64,000 bases of DNA. It comes from Gudongella sp049310905 (GTDB lineage: Bacteria; Bacillota; Clostridia; Tissierellales; Tissierellaceae). This document shows positions 18,246 through 28,372 of the stretch, piece by piece. Every line of letters begins with the position of its first letter. Within the stretch, counting starts at the first letter, position 1. The notes beneath the pieces are model-generated. The model searched no databases and had not been told where the DNA came from. It was given only the letters and a program-made list of their open reading frames with translations. The stretch is taken from positions 244,125 through 308,124 of the forward strand of contig NZ_JBMEMN010000001.1 of assembly GCF_049310905.1 (NCBI RefSeq), written 5' to 3'. The translations under genes were made by a program, and so were the position numbers.

Positions 18246-21200
18246 CTATGCATTATATGGTGATTTTGTATCAGCAACTCTATCATAAAACACTAAATTA
18301 ACTTGATTGCCTGCCATCTTCTCAGCCTGTCTCATCACTGTTGTCATAGCTTGGTTAGTCTTATCTGGTGGATAGCCGTACTTCTTGAGCAGTCTCTTAA
18401 TAATACTTCTCATTGATGCCCTAGAACTCTTTCGTATGCTCCAGTCTATGGTGATATTGTTCCTTATGGCTTGGGTAAGTTCATGAGCTATTTCTTTCAA
18501 TACCTCATCTTCCATCATTTCCTTGACTCTTTCATCGGAGGTTAGTGCGTAATAGAAGGCTACTTCATTTTCTGATAGACCAAGTTTATTCTCCTCATCC
18601 TGAGATGCCTTAATCTCATGGGCCATCTTGATAAGTTCTTCCAGCACCTCTGCATTTGTGAGTGCCTGGTTTCTGTATTTATTAAGAGCTCGTGTAAGCT
18701 TTTCTGAGAACTTCTCTGATTTGACGACATTGGTCCGTTCTATGGTCTTGATCTTTCCTTCAAGTAGTTTTCTAAGCATTTCAACTGCAAGGTTCTTCTG
18801 CTTCATATTCCTTATCTCATTAAGGAAGTCTTCTGATAGTATAGATATTTCTGGTCGCTCCATATTCATGACTCCAAATACGTCTATTACTTCTTCTGAG
18901 ATTATGCTTCTCTGTAACATCTGGTTTATCCTTGCATCAATCTCTGCCTTAGATAGAGTTGGTCCTCCACCTTGTAGCTTTACCATGCTGGCCTTAACTG
19001 CCTTAAAATAGCTGACTTCAAGATTATACTTTATTCCTTCCTTGGATGCTGCACACAGTGCATGGGCTTTTCCCAGCTCAAGGGTGATCTTCTTGAATTC
19101 CTTCTGGTCTTCTTCTGACTTCCCAAGGATGTGGTCCATTCCACCTACAATGGTTCTAGCTCTTTTAAGCTGTGAGTCTCCCCAGAAGGCTGAATAGTTG
19201 TAGCCATGCATCATGTCCCTTAGGATCTCCAGCTTCTCAACCATTATCTGGATTGCAACACCTGTATCTATACCAGTGTTTCTTCTATCCTTTGATGTAT
19301 ATTGATTCAAGGCTTCCTTGAGGCTTTGGAGGATTCCGATATAGTCAACTACTACTCCTCCTGATTTTTCCTTAAAGACTCTATTCACTCTTGCTATTGC
19401 CTGCATCAGGTTATGGCTTCTCATTGGCTTATCAATATACATTGTATGCAACGATGGCACGTCAAAGCCAGTAAGCCACATGTCCCTTACTATTACAAGC
19501 TTCAGTTCATCATTGTTATCCTTCATCCTCTTGGCTAGAAGGTCTCTTCTCTGTTTGCCTCCAACATGCTGTTGTATCTTCGCAGGATCTGCTGCACTTC
19601 CTGTCATTACCACCTTTATCTTTCCTTTATCCAGGTCATCACTATGCCAGCTTGGTCTTAAGGCTACTATTTCATCATAGAGCTCAGCACAGATTCTTCT
19701 GCTCATGCCAACTATCATTGCCTTTCCTTCTATAGCCTTTGTCTTCTCTTCATAGTGCTTTACTATATCTTCTGCAAGTTTCTTTATTCTGTTTGGTGAG
19801 CCTACCACTGCTTCGAGTCTTGACCATTTGGATCTTGTCTTATCCCTTAAGTTGTCTTCCTGACCTTCGGTTATCTCTTCAAACTCTTCATCTATTTTCC
19901 CGAGCTCTTCATCATCTGTTTCAAGCTTTATGATCCTGTTTTCGTAGTAGATCCTTACTGTTGCTTCATCTTCCACAGCCTGTGTCATATCATAGGTATC
20001 TATGGTCTGTCCAAATACCCCTGTTGTGGATTTGTCTTCAAGGTCTATTGGTGTACCTGTAAATCCGATAAATGATGCATTGGGTAGTGCATCTCTTATG
20101 TACTTGGCATATCCATAGGAGATTTCACCTGTCTTTGAATCTGCCTTTGCCTTTAGTCCATACTGACTTCTGTGGGCTTCATCTGCTATTACTATTACGT
20201 TTCTTCTATCTGTTAGTACTTTCATCTCCCCTTCATCAGGGCTGAACTTCTGGATCGTTGTAAATATGATTCCTCCTGATTCTCTTTCATTAAGGAGGTC
20301 ATAGAGTCCGTTTGTATCTGAACTGTTACCATTTATTTTGGCTGACTTTTGCGCATCAGAAAGTCTCCTCACATCTGCCTGTAGAGGAGTTTGTCTTAGT
20401 ATCTCTTTTGACTTGCTGAATGTTGAGAACAATTGATCATCAAGATCATTTCTATCTGTTATCACTACTATCGTCGGGTTGTTCAATTCCTTTATTAGGT
20501 TTGCTGTATAGAATACCATGGAAAAGCTCTTGCCTGATCCTTGGGTATGCCAGATTACACCTATCTTCCTGTCTCCCTGTTCACTTATGGCAAGCTTCGT
20601 CTTTTCCACTGCTTTTTTTACAGCGTAATACTGATGATAGCCTGCAAGTATCTTTACTATGGTCTTCTTGTCTCCAAGCTTCTTTCCCTCTATATCAAAC
20701 TCAGCATCCCTTGATTCCTGGAACAGGATAAAGCTCTGGATTATATCAAGAAGGGCTTCCTTCCTTAAGACTCCATGTATCAGCACCTCAAACTGTGGTT
20801 CTGATAGTGGCTCTATGTTTATTCCATCCTTTGTTCTCCAGTTCATAAACCACTCATAGGTCGATGTTATTGTACCTACCTTGGCATTGATGCCATCTGA
20901 TAGGATGCAGAAGGCATTGTAGTTGAAAAGGGCTGGAATATCCTTCTTATATGTCTGAATCTGGTTAAATGCACTTTCTATTCCCACGTTTTCATCTATT
21001 GCTGACTTGAGCTCCACTACAATAAGTGGTATTCCATTTACAAAGACTATTATATCTGGTCTTCTGGATTCATTCTCTATTACCGTAAGCTGATTTACAG
21101 CAAGGAAATCATTGTTGTCTGGATTCTCAAAGTCTATTATGTATGCTCTCTTTGTTCTTATATGTTCTCCTTGGGAAAAGGACACTTCAATTCCTTCCAC

Positions 21201-21479
21201 CATATGCTGATGGAAGTATCTGTTGTTCTCTTCAAGCATTGGGCTGTTAAAGGTAATGATCTGTCTATATGCTTCTTCAATTGCTTCTTCAGGTAGGCCT
21301 TTGTTGATTCTATGTAGGGCTTCCTTGACTCTACCTGGAAGAATCACTTCCTTGTGGTCCTTTCTCTCCTGATAGTCTCCACCAGGTGATAGATCAGGTC
21401 CAAAGGCATAGTCATACCCCATGGTCAGCAGTAGCTCTATTACTGATTCTTCTAGCATATCTTCAGTAAACAAATTCAT
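18246..21479 (-). CDS. hsdR: Type I restriction enzyme R subunit, HsdR (first system)
   Basis: The product is 1077 aa. The N-terminal nuclease domain has RRPDIIVFVNGIPLIVVELK, the PD...ExK site. The SF2 translocase follows with HTQGSGKSFSMVFYTA (motif I), VIADEAHRSQYG (motif II, DEAH) and FIGFTGTPI (motif III). Motif VI appears as QAIARVNRVFK. The length is normal for HsdR. It cannot act alone: it needs HsdM and HsdS to bind DNA, and the partner hsdM at 22785 is truncated. A short coding-like stretch without a start lies between its stop and 18150. Confidence 0.9.
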   Translation of the reverse strand: MNLFTEDMLEESVIELLLTMGYDYAFGPDLSPGGDYQERKDHKEVILPGRVKEALHRINKGLPEEAIEEAYRQIITFNSPMLEENNRYFHQHMVEGIEVSFSQGEHIRTKRAYIIDFENPDNNDFLAVNQLTVIENESRRPDIIVFVNGIPLIVVELKSAIDENVGIESAFNQIQTYKKDIPALFNYNAFCILSDGINAKVGTITSTYEWFMNWRTKDGINIEPLSEPQFEVLIHGVLRKEALLDIIQSFILFQESRDAEFDIEGKKLGDKKTIVKILAGYHQYYAVKKAVEKTKLAISEQGDRKIGVIWHTQGSGKSFSMVFYTANLIKELNNPTIVVITDRNDLDDQLFSTFSKSKEILRQTPLQADVRRLSDAQKSAKINGNSSDTNGLYDLLNERESGGIIFTTIQKFSPDEGEMKVLTDRRNVIVIADEAHRSQYGLKAKADSKTGEISYGYAKYIRDALPNASFIGFTGTPIDLEDKSTTGVFGQTIDTYDMTQAVEDEATVRIYYENRIIKLETDDEELGKIDEEFEEITEGQEDNLRDKTRSKWSRLEAVVGSPNRIKKLAEDIVKHYEEKTKAIEGKAMIVGMSRRICAELYDEIVALRPSWHSDDLDKGKIKVVMTGSAADPAKIQQHVGGKQRRDLLAKRMKDNNDELKLVIVRDMWLTGFDVPSLHTMYIDKPMRSHNLMQAIARVNRVFKEKSGGVVVDYIGILQSLKEALNQYTSKDRRNTGIDTGVAIQIMVEKLEILRDMMHGYNYSAFWGDSQLKRARTIVGGMDHILGKSEEDQKEFKKITLELGKAHALCAASKEGIKYNLEVSYFKAVKASMVKLQGGGPTLSKAEIDARINQMLQRSIISEEVIDVFGVMNMERPEISILSEDFLNEIRNMKQKNLAVEMLRKLLEGKIKTIERTNVVKSEKFSEKLTRALNKYRNQALTNAEVLEELIKMAHEIKASQDEENKLGLSENEVAFYYALTSDERVKEMMEDEVLKEIAHELTQAIRNNITIDWSIRKSSRASMRSIIKRLLKKYGYPPDKTNQAMTTVMRQAEKMAGNQVNLVFYDRVADTKSPYNA

Positions 21480-21505
21480 ATCTTAACAGCCTCCCTTAAC
21501 AGAGA

Positions 21506-22795
21506 TTATTGTTCTTCGATATCCAGTGGTACTCTTATTTCTCCTGACATAAGCTTGGGTATTAAAGTGTCTCTTATGGAATCAAGCCGCTCAACCATTC
21601 TTTGATTAGTTAATATCTTATTAAAAATTGGATCAACCAAATCATAAAACTCATAAATATATTTTCCCTTAGGTTTAATTACTTTAATCTTTGAAAACTG
21701 TCCTTTATTTAAATTTAAAGTTGTACTCCCCGTAGACCCCAAAGTTCTTATATAATCTGCCAAATCACTTATTAGAAAATAAGTAAAATAACTCATTTTT
21801 GGATTGATATTCACAATTGTGTTTATCTGTTGATTTGTTTGACATTCCTCAGCTGCTAAAGACACCAGTCCCGGTGTTGCTATACAACTTACCATTATAG
21901 AATTCGGAGGAATAACCTTATTGATGTTCATTCCTTTCTCACTCAAATACGATTCTGTTTTAGTAATAAATACCTTACCATGCATGTCTGGAATTTTAAC
22001 AAATTGTATTTTCCCGTCAAAATTACTCTTGTCTTTCGTACTAGGGGTCTTCCCGGTAATAATTTCAGAAGATAAATCTCCTAGAGTTTTTACTTCCCAA
22101 CCTTTGGGAATCAGGCCAAGCTCACTATCAACCATCTCTCCACCACTGGACTTATATGGTTCTCCATCTTCATTCGGAAATTCAAAGTCCACAAACCAAT
22201 GTTTGAATATTGATTGACCCATCTCTTCTAAGGTTTTATTGATTTTGTTGTTGACCTCGATTTTCTCATCCAGGCTTGATAGGATGTGGGCTATAGCTTT
22301 TTGTTCGGCTAAGCTTTCTGGGAACTCTATCTCAATTTCTTCACCAAACCTTATCCGACTCAATTCAGTTTGACCAGTTGATCCTTCTGCCATGTTTTCA
22401 ATCAGCCATTGTTTTGACTTTATTGAATATCCTAAAAATCTTTTATCTACTACATTTTCGTTGCTGCGCACAATTGTAACATGTGAGTCAGTTGTTGTTA
22501 GCTCATTAATCTCGTGAATTTGTGATACTCTTCCTAACGTTCCAACCCCTGTTGAATTAACTAGCACATCATAATCTTTTAAGTATTTATCTTCATTAAT
22601 ACTTTTCTTTTTAAGACTATGCCTCCTTGAGTTTTCAAATAATACCTTTCCATCTCTAATACACCTTTGATTGATTACAACTACGGAATTCTCTGTACTC
22701 TCTGTATATTTTGGAGTAATTCCTCTTGAAATATATTCAGTTACATCTACTAATTTTTTTACATTCCAATTCGAACAAGGTTCACTAAAACTCAT
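21506..22795 (-). CDS. hsdS: Type I restriction specificity subunit HsdS (first system)
   Basis: The product is 429 aa. It has two target-recognition domains (residues ~1-170 and ~225-395), each followed by the conserved helical spacer: AEQKAIAHILSSLDEKIEVN after the first and MVERLDSIRDTLIPKLMSGEI after the second. The half-spacer phrase HWFVDFEFPNEDGEPYKSSGG is typical of the family. It overlaps hsdM by 11 nt. It is open and normal length, so the recognition module is preserved although the methyltransferase is damaged. Confidence 0.9.
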   Translation of the reverse strand: MSFSEPCSNWNVKKLVDVTEYISRGITPKYTESTENSVVVINQRCIRDGKVLFENSRRHSLKKKSINEDKYLKDYDVLVNSTGVGTLGRVSQIHEINELTTTDSHVTIVRSNENVVDKRFLGYSIKSKQWLIENMAEGSTGQTELSRIRFGEEIEIEFPESLAEQKAIAHILSSLDEKIEVNNKINKTLEEMGQSIFKHWFVDFEFPNEDGEPYKSSGGEMVDSELGLIPKGWEVKTLGDLSSEIITGKTPSTKDKSNFDGKIQFVKIPDMHGKVFITKTESYLSEKGMNINKVIPPNSIMVSCIATPGLVSLAAEECQTNQQINTIVNINPKMSYFTYFLISDLADYIRTLGSTGSTTLNLNKGQFSKIKVIKPKGKYIYEFYDLVDPIFNKILTNQRMVERLDSIRDTLIPKLMSGEIRVPLDIEEQ

Positions 22796-23834
22796 ATCCT
22801 ATACCCCCAAGATTCTTCCTTATCTCTTCCTCCAGGTTTCGGGATTTTGCGAATAGCTCTGCCAGCTCTGCTGTCATAATCACCATCTTATCATCAAAAG
22901 GTATTCCGTCGTCCTCTACATCCTCAATTCCAACATATCTTCCTGGAGTAAGAACATACTCATGACCCTTTATTTCTTCAATCTTTGCTGACTTACAGAA
23001 GCCTTTGATATCCTCGTATTCTCCTTCAAGGTTTCTCCACTGATGGTAAGTCTCTGAAATCTGCTTAATATCTTCCTCAGTCAATTCTCTGTGACGTCTA
23101 TCTATCATCTCTCCAAGCTGTCTAGCATCTATAAATAGTACTTCATGATGTCTGCTTCTGTATGTTGGATTATCCTTCTTATTTCTATTTAGTATCCATA
23201 ATGATACTGGTATTCCAGTTGAATAAAACAGCCTATCTGGAAGCGCAACAATAGCATCTACAAGATCATTCTCTAGTAGATTCTTCCTTATTTCTCCTTC
23301 ATTGGAGGTATTTGAGCTCAGGGATCCATTGGCAAGGACTATCCCTGCTGCTCCGTTTGGAGACATATGGAATATCATATGCTGTAGCCATGCGTAATTT
23401 GCATTCCCTGTTGGTGGGATACCATACTTCCACCTGACATCATCTGAAAGTCTATTTCCGCCCCAGTCACTTATATTAAATGGTGGATTTGCTAGGATAT
23501 AGTCTGCCTTAAGGGTCTTGTGTATATCCTGATGGAACGTATCTGCATGGTGTGGTCCAATATTGGCATCAAGACCTCTGATGGCAAGATTCATTTTGCA
23601 TAGCTTCCAAGTGGTTGAATTTAGTTCCTGACCGTATATGGACAGGTGCTCTACCTTTCCCTGATGATCCTCAACGAACTTTTCACTTTGTACAAACATT
23701 CCTCCTGATCCACAGCAAGGGTCTATGTTCATGCAGATTTTGATACAAAAAATAAAAGCCCTCTCCTGGGTATAACCCCGGAAAAGGCTTGAAATCAATG
23801 TGTTTAGAAAGGTGCTCGGACTTGTGATACGCAT
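22785..23834 (-). pseudogene. hsdM: Truncated HsdM (first system), N-terminal third missing
   Basis: From residue ~37 the frame reads DPCCGSGGMFVQSEKFVEDH (SAM motif I) and continues through ILANPPFNISDWGGNRLSDD (NPPF catalytic motif IV) to a normal C-terminus. Intact HsdM has about 170 residues before motif I, forming the N-terminal helical domain. Here the first ~36 residues are unrelated and encoded by sequence past a junction near 23735. No matching N-terminal part is found in the window. The fragment is probably non-functional, though both catalytic motifs survive. Confidence 0.8.
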
Positions 23835-24040
23835 TAGATTACTACCGTATTGAGTTTTTTGATTGGAGCGTTGGTGATTAAATCTAACTTGAATACCCTT
23901 ACATTTATTCAGATGAAATAATTAAAAAGTATAGCTAAAATTAAAAGGTTCAGTGTAGATATGTTTCCTCTAACACCATGAAACGAGTGAACACTAAGTA
24001 TGTCAAATCAGCCTGTCTGTTTGTGAAAACATATCAATAA

Positions 24041-24077
24041 ACCTTTTAACGATAGGTAGAAACTATCGTTAAAAGGT
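24041..24077. terminator. 15-bp perfect hairpin downstream of the AraC gene
   Basis: ACCTTTTAACGATAG and its exact complement flank a 7-nt loop, 25 bp after the AraC-family stop. T-runs are short, so terminator function is likely but not strong. The rest of 23835-24101 has no gene. Confidence 0.6.
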
Positions 24078-24101
24078 ATAAGACAGATTAACTGGGATTT
24101 T

Positions 24102-24968
24102 TTAAGCTTTCATTATCGGAATCCAAAGTTCCATTTTATAGTCTTTATTATCCATGTCTCCTTCATAATAATATTCAAAGTCAGGTTTTCCTGAATGAAC
24201 ATAACCATGCTCAGGAAAAAATACTTCCATCGCATATTTCCATCCGTTATGAATACAATCCGGAACAGATCCTATTAATTCTACAACAGCATACTCTGCT
24301 TCTTCCACTTCCAAAATATCTAATCCCATGCTTTTTGCTTTCTCTACATCATTAATAATATAGCCTGCCATATAGTTAATTGTATTAGCTTCTAAAACAT
24401 CATGGTTATCAAGGTTTAATATATCGTGGCAAACCCCAACAGATTCGCCTGTCCCTAATTTTGACATTTCTTCATGGTTAACCTTAGAAAACAATCTTAC
24501 CCATATACTTGAACATAATGATGAATTAATGTTTTGTTCATTTACACCTGCAACCGTAAATGCTTTTTTATTTTGAATTGTAATATTCATACTTCTTCCT
24601 CCTTTTACACTTAGTGTTAATTGAATCCTAGAAACTAATTTGAATGGTTTCCCATTTCTTACCTCAGAAGGAGTGAATCCATGAAAATTCTTGAAAGCTG
24701 TCCCAAATGAATCCGATGACTCATATCCAAATTTAAATGCAACATCAATAATTTTTTCATCTGTGTTTCTTAATATAATAGCTGCTTCAGTTAATCTTCT
24801 GCTTCTTAAATACTCTGAAAGCGTTGTTTCGGTCAGAATAGAAAATAAGCGGCTGAACATTGAATAAGAGTATCCGGATAATTGAGTTACTTTCTTCTCG
24901 CTGATTTCACCATCAAGAACTGTTTCAAGATAATCAATCGTATTGTTAAACGACTTGATAATATTCAC
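24102..24968 (-). CDS. AraC-family regulator with GyrI-like effector domain
   Basis: The product is 288 aa. Two HTH motifs occupy residues ~1-105; YLRSRRLTEAAIILRNTDEK, then VAFKFGYESSDSFGTAFKNF and HGFTPSEVR are the AraC/XylS signature. Residues ~125-288 form a GyrI/BmrR-like small-molecule domain (AYTVAGVNEQ-type start, VELIGSVPDCIHNGWKYAME). Such proteins (Rob/SoxS-with-sensor type) sense hydrophobic compounds and switch on efflux or detoxification genes. It is divergent in role from its defence neighbours and lies between repeat scars, so it may be an independent insertion. Confidence 0.85.
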   Translation of the reverse strand: MNIIKSFNNTIDYLETVLDGEISEKKVTQLSGYSYSMFSRLFSILTETTLSEYLRSRRLTEAAIILRNTDEKIIDVAFKFGYESSDSFGTAFKNFHGFTPSEVRNGKPFKLVSRIQLTLSVKGGRSMNITIQNKKAFTVAGVNEQNINSSLCSSIWVRLFSKVNHEEMSKLGTGESVGVCHDILNLDNHDVLEANTINYMAGYIINDVEKAKSMGLDILEVEEAEYAVVELIGSVPDCIHNGWKYAMEVFFPEHGYVHSGKPDFEYYYEGDMDNKDYKMELWIPIMKA

Positions 24969-25136
24969 TTCGATTCCTCCTTTCTTTCGGTTTATTCTAG
25001 TATAGAGGAAGATATCTTTTCCTTCCCTACAATATCAGTACAAGTTTTATAGGTTTTATCTCTTAGAAACTTCTACTTTGGTAAGCTTGATAAACTGGGA
25101 TTTGTAGAAATTAACCCTTAAGGATATTATAAAATC

Positions 25137-25901
25137 TTATAACTTAATGCAAAGTGTTGCTATATAGTCATTTCCATATTGTGATAATCTGTTTCTTTCA
25201 TCACATGATTCATAAAAATCTATCATAGCAAGTCCATTTTTAAGTTGTCCTCTAATCTGTGATTCTAAGGTATGACTAAATTCATATCCATATTCTGGAT
25301 TTATCTTTATTTTACCTTCTTCCTCAAGTTTTCTTGAATTAAAAGGTAATGAGTACTTTAAAAGTAATTCTTCGTCAGGTCTATCCCAAACAACATCAGC
25401 ATCATACATATAAATCCATGGGTTCATAAAACCTACCATTAACAATCCACCTTTTTTCAAAACCCTAGCGGCTTCCTTATACATATTTTCTAAATCTTCA
25501 ATATATGCATTTGAAACTGGATTAAATACTATATCAAAAGTTTCGTTTTCAAATGGAAATGGTTTTGTCATATCTCCTTGAACTGTATTAATTTTTAGAC
25601 CCTCTCTATTTGCAACCATATCGTCTTTATCTAACTGAGATTTAGAAAAATCCATTATGGTTACATCATATCCTTTAGTTGCAAAAGCCGGTCCTTGTTG
25701 ACCACCACCACAAGCTAATCCTAATATCTTTTTTCCATTAGCCTTCTCAAACCATTCTTTTGGAACTATTTTACCAACCGTTAATCCTACAGATAATGGC
25801 TTATTCTTAACTTCCTCGAATTCCTCATGTGTCCATGGTTCAGTATAGTCATTATTCACATTGTCCCATCTATCTTCATTTAATTTTATATAATTATCCA
25901 T
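25137..25901 (-). CDS. Class I SAM-dependent methyltransferase
   Basis: The product is 254 aa. SAM motif I is KILGLACGGGQQGPAFATKG (residues ~54-73), motif II is VTIMDFS, and FDIVFNPVSNAYIEDLENMY is the motif IV region; this is the Methyltransf_11 pattern of small-molecule methyltransferases. The substrate is unknown. It may be transcribed with or controlled by the adjacent AraC regulator, but they have a 168-bp gap and no overlap. No DNA methyltransferase target motif is present. Confidence 0.85.
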   Translation of the reverse strand: MDNYIKLNEDRWDNVNNDYTEPWTHEEFEEVKNKPLSVGLTVGKIVPKEWFEKANGKKILGLACGGGQQGPAFATKGYDVTIMDFSKSQLDKDDMVANREGLKINTVQGDMTKPFPFENETFDIVFNPVSNAYIEDLENMYKEAARVLKKGGLLMVGFMNPWIYMYDADVVWDRPDEELLLKYSLPFNSRKLEEEGKIKINPEYGYEFSHTLESQIRGQLKNGLAMIDFYESCDERNRLSQYGNDYIATLCIKL

Positions 25902-26015
25902 GTATATCTCCTATATTTTATATTTTATTTTAAATTTAAGCTGAATATGTTGCCATTACATTTTTCACACGCCGATAAATTCTAATTTATCATACTCCTT
26001 CACACCATCCATACC

Positions 26016-26087
26016 GTTGACACGACCTACCTAAATATCCAAAGTGTTGACACGACCTTTTCAAAATATTTATAGTGTTGCAACAAG
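26016..26087. repeat. Three phased GTTGACACGACC-type repeats (period 30-31 bp)
   Basis: GTTGACACGACC occurs at 26016 and 26046, and a diverged GTTGCAACAAG at 26077. The period is three helical turns. Together with the repeats at 26288 it looks like decayed ends of an IS21-type element. The gap 25902-26469 carries no gene. Confidence 0.5.
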
Positions 26088-26287
26088 TAAGTATTTAGGA
26101 GATATTTTTGACCACTAATTTCAAAATTATCAGTCTCTTATTTACAAGTCCAAAAATCATAAACCTATTGATTTCAAGCCTTTCAGAACCTTTAGCCAAC
26201 TATTCGCTTGTCATCAATACTAGAGCCTCCACATGGCCCGATAGGCCTATCTTGATGTCATGAGTGTTTTTATACATTTATCAGTAC

Positions 26288-26378
26288 GCGGAAACTTGTC
26301 CACGCTACTTTTGATACCACTCTCCGTATGCGGAAACATATCTATACTAATATTTATCATCTTACCATTAGCGGAAAC
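26288..26378. repeat. Three phased GCGGAAAC repeats (period 41-42 bp)
   Basis: GCGGAAAC occurs at 26288, 26330 and 26371, about four helical turns apart. A similar CGGAAAC block occurs near 6530. Spacing suggests transposase-binding sites of an element end or an abandoned operator. Confidence 0.5.
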
Positions 26379-26469
26379 AAATCAATCTTTGATAAACCAT
26401 TATTCTATTCGATCTCTATATTAATGCAGATTTCGATGCAAAAAGCCATCTCCTGAGCTTTAGCATTCA

Positions 26470-27492
26470 CTATATATTGTCCATTAAACCTTTTGATGGC
26501 ATTGATGCTTTCTTGAAGGCGTTTCGAATTGTTTTAGCTTGAGCTTCACCTTGATTAGATATCTTTTTTATTATTGCCTTACTATTTTTTAGTGATTTTG
26601 TAGAAATGGTCATTTTTATCGCAGTTCCTTTAAAAAAGGTATCCCCAATATTATTTGTTCCATCACTATTAATATTAATGTATTTCGTTCCTGAAGCTAA
26701 ACAAAAAGATCCATGCAGCTCTTTACATATCTCACTTACCATATAGAGACCAAATCCTGAATTCGCCCACGGATCGGCGGATGAGTTTCGCTTAGATGGT
26801 TGAAAAGTTTGAGATATACCTGCTTTAATCGCACTTGTTATTGCATCTTCATCATTTTCTATGTACTTCCTGTGTATCATATTTCGTTGCAAACTACTTT
26901 GAATTCCTATACCTTCATCTATAATTGCGATTTCAGCTGTATCATCACTCCAGTACTGACCACAAATCCATGCCTTATTACAATCAGCGTGTTCAGGTAT
27001 ATTCCTTAACATTTCGCGAATTAGATATGTAATCAATAAATGAAATTCTTCATTATCTCGACTCAATACTTTTGCTAACTCTGAAGCCTTCATCTCAATC
27101 GCATCGCCCATTTCTACCATTCTTCCGTTCGAAATTTCATCTCTATGGATTTGACGCAAATCTAATTCTGTTATTGGTATATAGTTGTTGTTCCCTGCAG
27201 CTTCACCGGGCTCTTTTCCGATACTTAATTTATCGGATATAGATTTAAAAAACCCCATGTGCGAAGCGTATGATATGCTCTCACCAGTGGTACTACATTC
27301 AATTCTAAACCGTTTGTCTGGATACTTATTCCTGAATTGCTTCATACTACAAGCAGCTACCAGCATACCAAACGGTCTTACCCAACTCATATTGGCATTA
27401 AATGTAAAATCACCATCAACAGTTAAATCATCCAGTTCTTTTGCAAATTTTAATGCTTTTTTAGTTTCGAGTGCAGGAATATTATATCGCAC
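26470..27492 (-). CDS. STAS-like/GHKL ATPase protein
   Basis: The product is 340 aa from a GTG start with AGAGGTGAT upstream. The C-terminal half is a histidine-kinase-type ATP-binding fold: N-box LIREMLRNIPEHA (near residue 157), G1 AIIDEGIGIQS (near 192) and G2 ANSGFGLYMVSEI (near 244). The N-terminal ~100 residues resemble a STAS-like domain (DFTFNANMSWVRPFGMLVAA, then FRIECSTTG). There is no phospho-acceptor His or receiver partner, so it is not a classic sensor kinase. It lies directly upstream of nothing else on its strand but 55 bp after the SRA-HNH gene, suggesting co-transcription and a joint role in the island. Confidence 0.7.
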   Translation of the reverse strand: MRYNIPALETKKALKFAKELDDLTVDGDFTFNANMSWVRPFGMLVAACSMKQFRNKYPDKRFRIECSTTGESISYASHMGFFKSISDKLSIGKEPGEAAGNNNYIPITELDLRQIHRDEISNGRMVEMGDAIEMKASELAKVLSRDNEEFHLLITYLIREMLRNIPEHADCNKAWICGQYWSDDTAEIAIIDEGIGIQSSLQRNMIHRKYIENDEDAITSAIKAGISQTFQPSKRNSSADPWANSGFGLYMVSEICKELHGSFCLASGTKYININSDGTNNIGDTFFKGTAIKMTISTKSLKNSKAIIKKISNQGEAQAKTIRNAFKKASMPSKGLMDNI

Positions 27493-27547
27493 AGTATCAC
27501 CTCTCTTGATAATTCAGTCGAAACTAGACCAAGCTTAAATAAATTAT

Positions 27548-28372
27548 TTAACCAAAGTAATTATTGATTGCCTTTAAAAACAAAATATCTTTTTCAGAAT
27601 TAAGAACATGCATTTTCCTATGACAGTTTGGGCATAAGGCAACTGTGTTCTCAATTGTATCCGATCCGCCTTTTGATAGCCATTCTATGTGATGTGTTTC
27701 TAGATACGGTTTACCTTCATTATCAGTAAATGGAGCATCATCTCCACATAATTGACATTTCCCATCAGCTATACGCTTAGCATATTCTGAAACATAAGGA
27801 TCTCGAATGTATGATATAGATTTTACACATCTAACCGACACATTCTTACTCTGATTATCTGTAGCTCTTTGCTTAAGCACATCAGTAGACAATTTTCGTG
27901 CCTGCTGCCTCTTCTTTTCTTCATGATCCTCTAAAAGGCTTTGATCTACAGGTGTTTCTCCAAGCTTCAATTTCACTGGAAACATCCATACTTTTCTTAG
28001 TAAGCCGTCCTCTCCCTTTTGTGTTTCTTGATATGGTGCTGCCGACAGTTCAATTGGCCCCTTATATATGTAGTTGCCTGCTTTCAGAACTTCAAATAAA
28101 TGAACATCTATGCCGTTAGTTTTTGATTCATTTAGCGTCCTGTTTTGCATGAAATTGATATCTTGATCTCCAGATTTGCCCATGCCTGTATAGTGAAGAA
28201 CATCTCCGAACCACTTATCTTCATATAGCCCTTTTGTGTGATCAGAAATAATCACCAGTGTATTAGTTTGTTTGGAACGGCGCATCCCTCCCATGTTTCC
28301 ACACTTGAATTCATTAACGATATCTGCATTTCCAACAACTGAGCCTATTGAAAAAGATGGTACAAAACTCAT
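27548..28372 (-). CDS. SRA/YDG-like domain HNH endonuclease, candidate type IV restriction enzyme
   Basis: The product is 274 aa. Residues ~1-145 follow the SRA (YDG) pattern that reads modified cytosines: NMGGMRRSKQTNTLVIISDH, DVLHYTGMGKSGDQD, then NRTLNES and HLFEVLKAGNYIYKG. Residues ~205-265 form an HNH nuclease: CQLCGDDAP, LETHHIEWLSKGGSDTIENT and LCPNCHRKMH, with both zinc CxxC pairs and the catalytic HH intact. This architecture is that of McrA-like enzymes cutting DNA with modified bases. It has an AAAGGAGG site and is followed by the GHKL gene. Confidence 0.8.
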   Translation of the reverse strand: MSFVPSFSIGSVVGNADIVNEFKCGNMGGMRRSKQTNTLVIISDHTKGLYEDKWFGDVLHYTGMGKSGDQDINFMQNRTLNESKTNGIDVHLFEVLKAGNYIYKGPIELSAAPYQETQKGEDGLLRKVWMFPVKLKLGETPVDQSLLEDHEEKKRQQARKLSTDVLKQRATDNQSKNVSVRCVKSISYIRDPYVSEYAKRIADGKCQLCGDDAPFTDNEGKPYLETHHIEWLSKGGSDTIENTVALCPNCHRKMHVLNSEKDILFLKAINNYFG

